Below, piece after piece: positions 33,303-34,208 of a DNA stretch of 34,208 nucleotides. Positions within the stretch are counted from its first letter, which is position 1. Each line of letters begins with the position of its first letter. Source of the DNA: Streptomyces barkulensis (GTDB lineage Bacteria > Actinomycetota > Actinomycetes > Streptomycetales > Streptomycetaceae); contig NZ_PGSG01000007.1 in NCBI RefSeq assembly GCF_002843305.1, positions 1-34,208 of the forward strand. Reading direction: 5' to 3'. The notes beneath the pieces were generated by a model, which saw only the letters and a program-made list of their open reading frames with translations, ran no database searches and was not told where the DNA came from. The position numbers and the translations under genes were made by a program.

Positions 33303-34183
33303 TCGACCACCTGCGCGACAAGGGCCTCGGGGTCGATCCCGTCTGCCGGGTGCTGGATGTGTCGCCGTCGACGTACTTCGCGCGCAAGACGCGGCCGAAG
33401 TCGGCCCGACGCCTGCGCGACGAAGAACTGATCCCGCTGGTCACAGCCGCGTGGGAGGACTCCGGGCGCACCTACGGCGCACGCCGCGTCACCCGCGCCC
33501 TGGTCCGCGCCGGACACACGGTGGCCCGCTGCACGGTCGAGCGGCTGATGGGCGAGCTCGGCATCGAGGGCGTCATCCGCGGGCAGCGCCGCCGCACCAC
33601 GGTCCCCGAGCCGGCCGCGCCGCGCCCGCCGGACCTGGTCAACCGCCGTTTCACCGCCGAGCGGCCCAACCAGCTGTGGCTGGCGGACCTGACCTACATC
33701 CGCACCTGGTCGGGGTGGGTCTACGTCGCGTTCGTCCTGGACGCGTACTCACGCCGGATCGTGGGCTGGCAGGCCGCCACGCACCTGCGCACGGACCTGC
33801 CGCTGGACGCACTGGAGATGGCGCTGTGGCGGCAGAGGATCAAGAAGGACGCCGATCTCATCCATCACAGCGACCGCGGGTCGCAGTACGTATCCATTCG
33901 GTACACGGAACGTCTCGCCGAGGTCGGTGCCTCGGCGTCGGTCGGGTCCGTCGCGGACAGTTATGACAACGCGATGGCCGAGGCCCTCAACGGCACGTTC
34001 AAAGCCGAACTGATCGAACATCAGGGGCCATGGCGGGACTTCGACCAGGTCGAGCGGGCCGTCTTCCAGTGGGTCGCGTGGTACAACGGTGAACGACTCC
34101 ACTCCGCCCTGGGCTACGTGCCGCCCGACGAGTACGAGCAGACGTACTGGGCGTACCTGGAGGAAGTCCCGCAGACCGCTTGA
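33299..34183 (+). CDS. IS3-family transposase OrfB (DDE integrase domain), right copy
   Basis: Identical to the OrfB at 26-910, 294 aa, with DDE residues in WLADLTYIRT, IHHSDRGSQYVS and NAMAEALNGTFKAELIE. The GTG start overlaps the orfA stop; the working protein is probably the OrfAB frameshift product. Because both copies are intact, transposition or recombination between them remains possible. Confidence 0.95.
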   Translation: MIDHLRDKGLGVDPVCRVLDVSPSTYFARKTRPKSARRLRDEELIPLVTAAWEDSGRTYGARRVTRALVRAGHTVARCTVERLMGELGIEGVIRGQRRRTTVPEPAAPRPPDLVNRRFTAERPNQLWLADLTYIRTWSGWVYVAFVLDAYSRRIVGWQAATHLRTDLPLDALEMALWRQRIKKDADLIHHSDRGSQYVSIRYTERLAEVGASASVGSVADSYDNAMAEALNGTFKAELIEHQGPWRDFDQVERAVFQWVAWYNGERLHSALGYVPPDEYEQTYWAYLEEVPQTA

Positions 34184-34208
34184 TCACACGATCGCGGACT
34201 CTACGAAA

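Larger units (their letters stand above)
32919..34208 (+). mobile_element. IS3-family insertion sequence, right copy
   Basis: Same element as 1-1290 in the opposite orientation. Its inner terminus TGAGCTGTACTGAT begins at 32919, immediately after the cyclase-side ORF. The outer end again stops 14 bases short of the complete terminal repeat. Inner flanks of the two copies differ (CTGG on the left copy's hsdS side, CGTG on the right), as expected for independent insertions. Target duplications outside are not visible. Confidence 0.93.

Noticed and set aside
1..34208. Calling the whole window a proven composite transposon
   Set aside because: Outer IS ends and target duplications are outside the window; identical truncated ends are equally expected of a contig broken in a repeat.

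Overview
The window is GC-rich DNA with G/C-ending codons, many GTG starts and protein families typical of Streptomyces or a close actinomycete. It reads as an accessory defence/conflict island, not core chromosome: anti-phage systems, secreted or polymorphic nuclease toxins with partner proteins, gene remnants and insertion sequences, with no ribosomal, tRNA or housekeeping metabolic genes. Whether it comes from a chromosome arm or a plasmid cannot be decided from the sequence.

Layout. Both ends are the same IS3-family element in opposite orientation (1-1290 minus, 32919-34208 plus). Each lacks the last ~14 bases of its outer terminal repeat, so the window may be a contig ending in a repeat or a composite-transposon-like unit. 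The left IS cuts a type I specificity gene (hsdS) downstream of an intact hsdM. Next come a small membrane protein gene, a small acidic protein gene, a six-repeat type I-E-like CRISPR array without cas genes (5342-5674), and three gene remnants. A PIN-domain protein gene is divergent from a complete Gabija system (gajA-gajB, 8462-12084). A frameshifted IS630-family transposase (12166-13326) follows, then a secreted NucA/NucB-type nuclease convergent with a ComJ-like candidate partner across a strong hairpin terminator.

The middle (15.8-21.1 kb) is a scrap zone: a hypothetical protein, a truncated sigma factor, a frameshifted gene, an ApeA-like HEPN protein with an intact R-x4-H motif, and a decayed helicase C-terminus. 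An uncharacterised two-gene unit follows: a 163-aa protein and an NTPase with nine 32-residue repeats (21154-23942). On the minus strand lies a 1586-aa RHS polymorphic toxin with a C-terminal DNA/RNA endonuclease. It overlaps by ATGA an immunity gene encoding a SUKH domain fused to an Lsr2-type DNA-binding tail.

The most interesting segment is 30574-32811: a PycTM-like membrane effector, a Crp/Fnr-type cyclic-nucleotide-binding regulator, and a class III nucleotide cyclase with its metal-binding Asp and Asn/Arg catalytic residues intact. Two sites of the form TGCCC-N6-GGGCA, with the same geometry as CRP boxes, lie in front of the effector gene and in front of the cyclase gene. This suggests a Pycsar-like system with a built-in cyclic-nucleotide-responsive transcriptional circuit. 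The right-hand IS is inserted just after the cyclase, truncating a following gene and supplying its stop codon.
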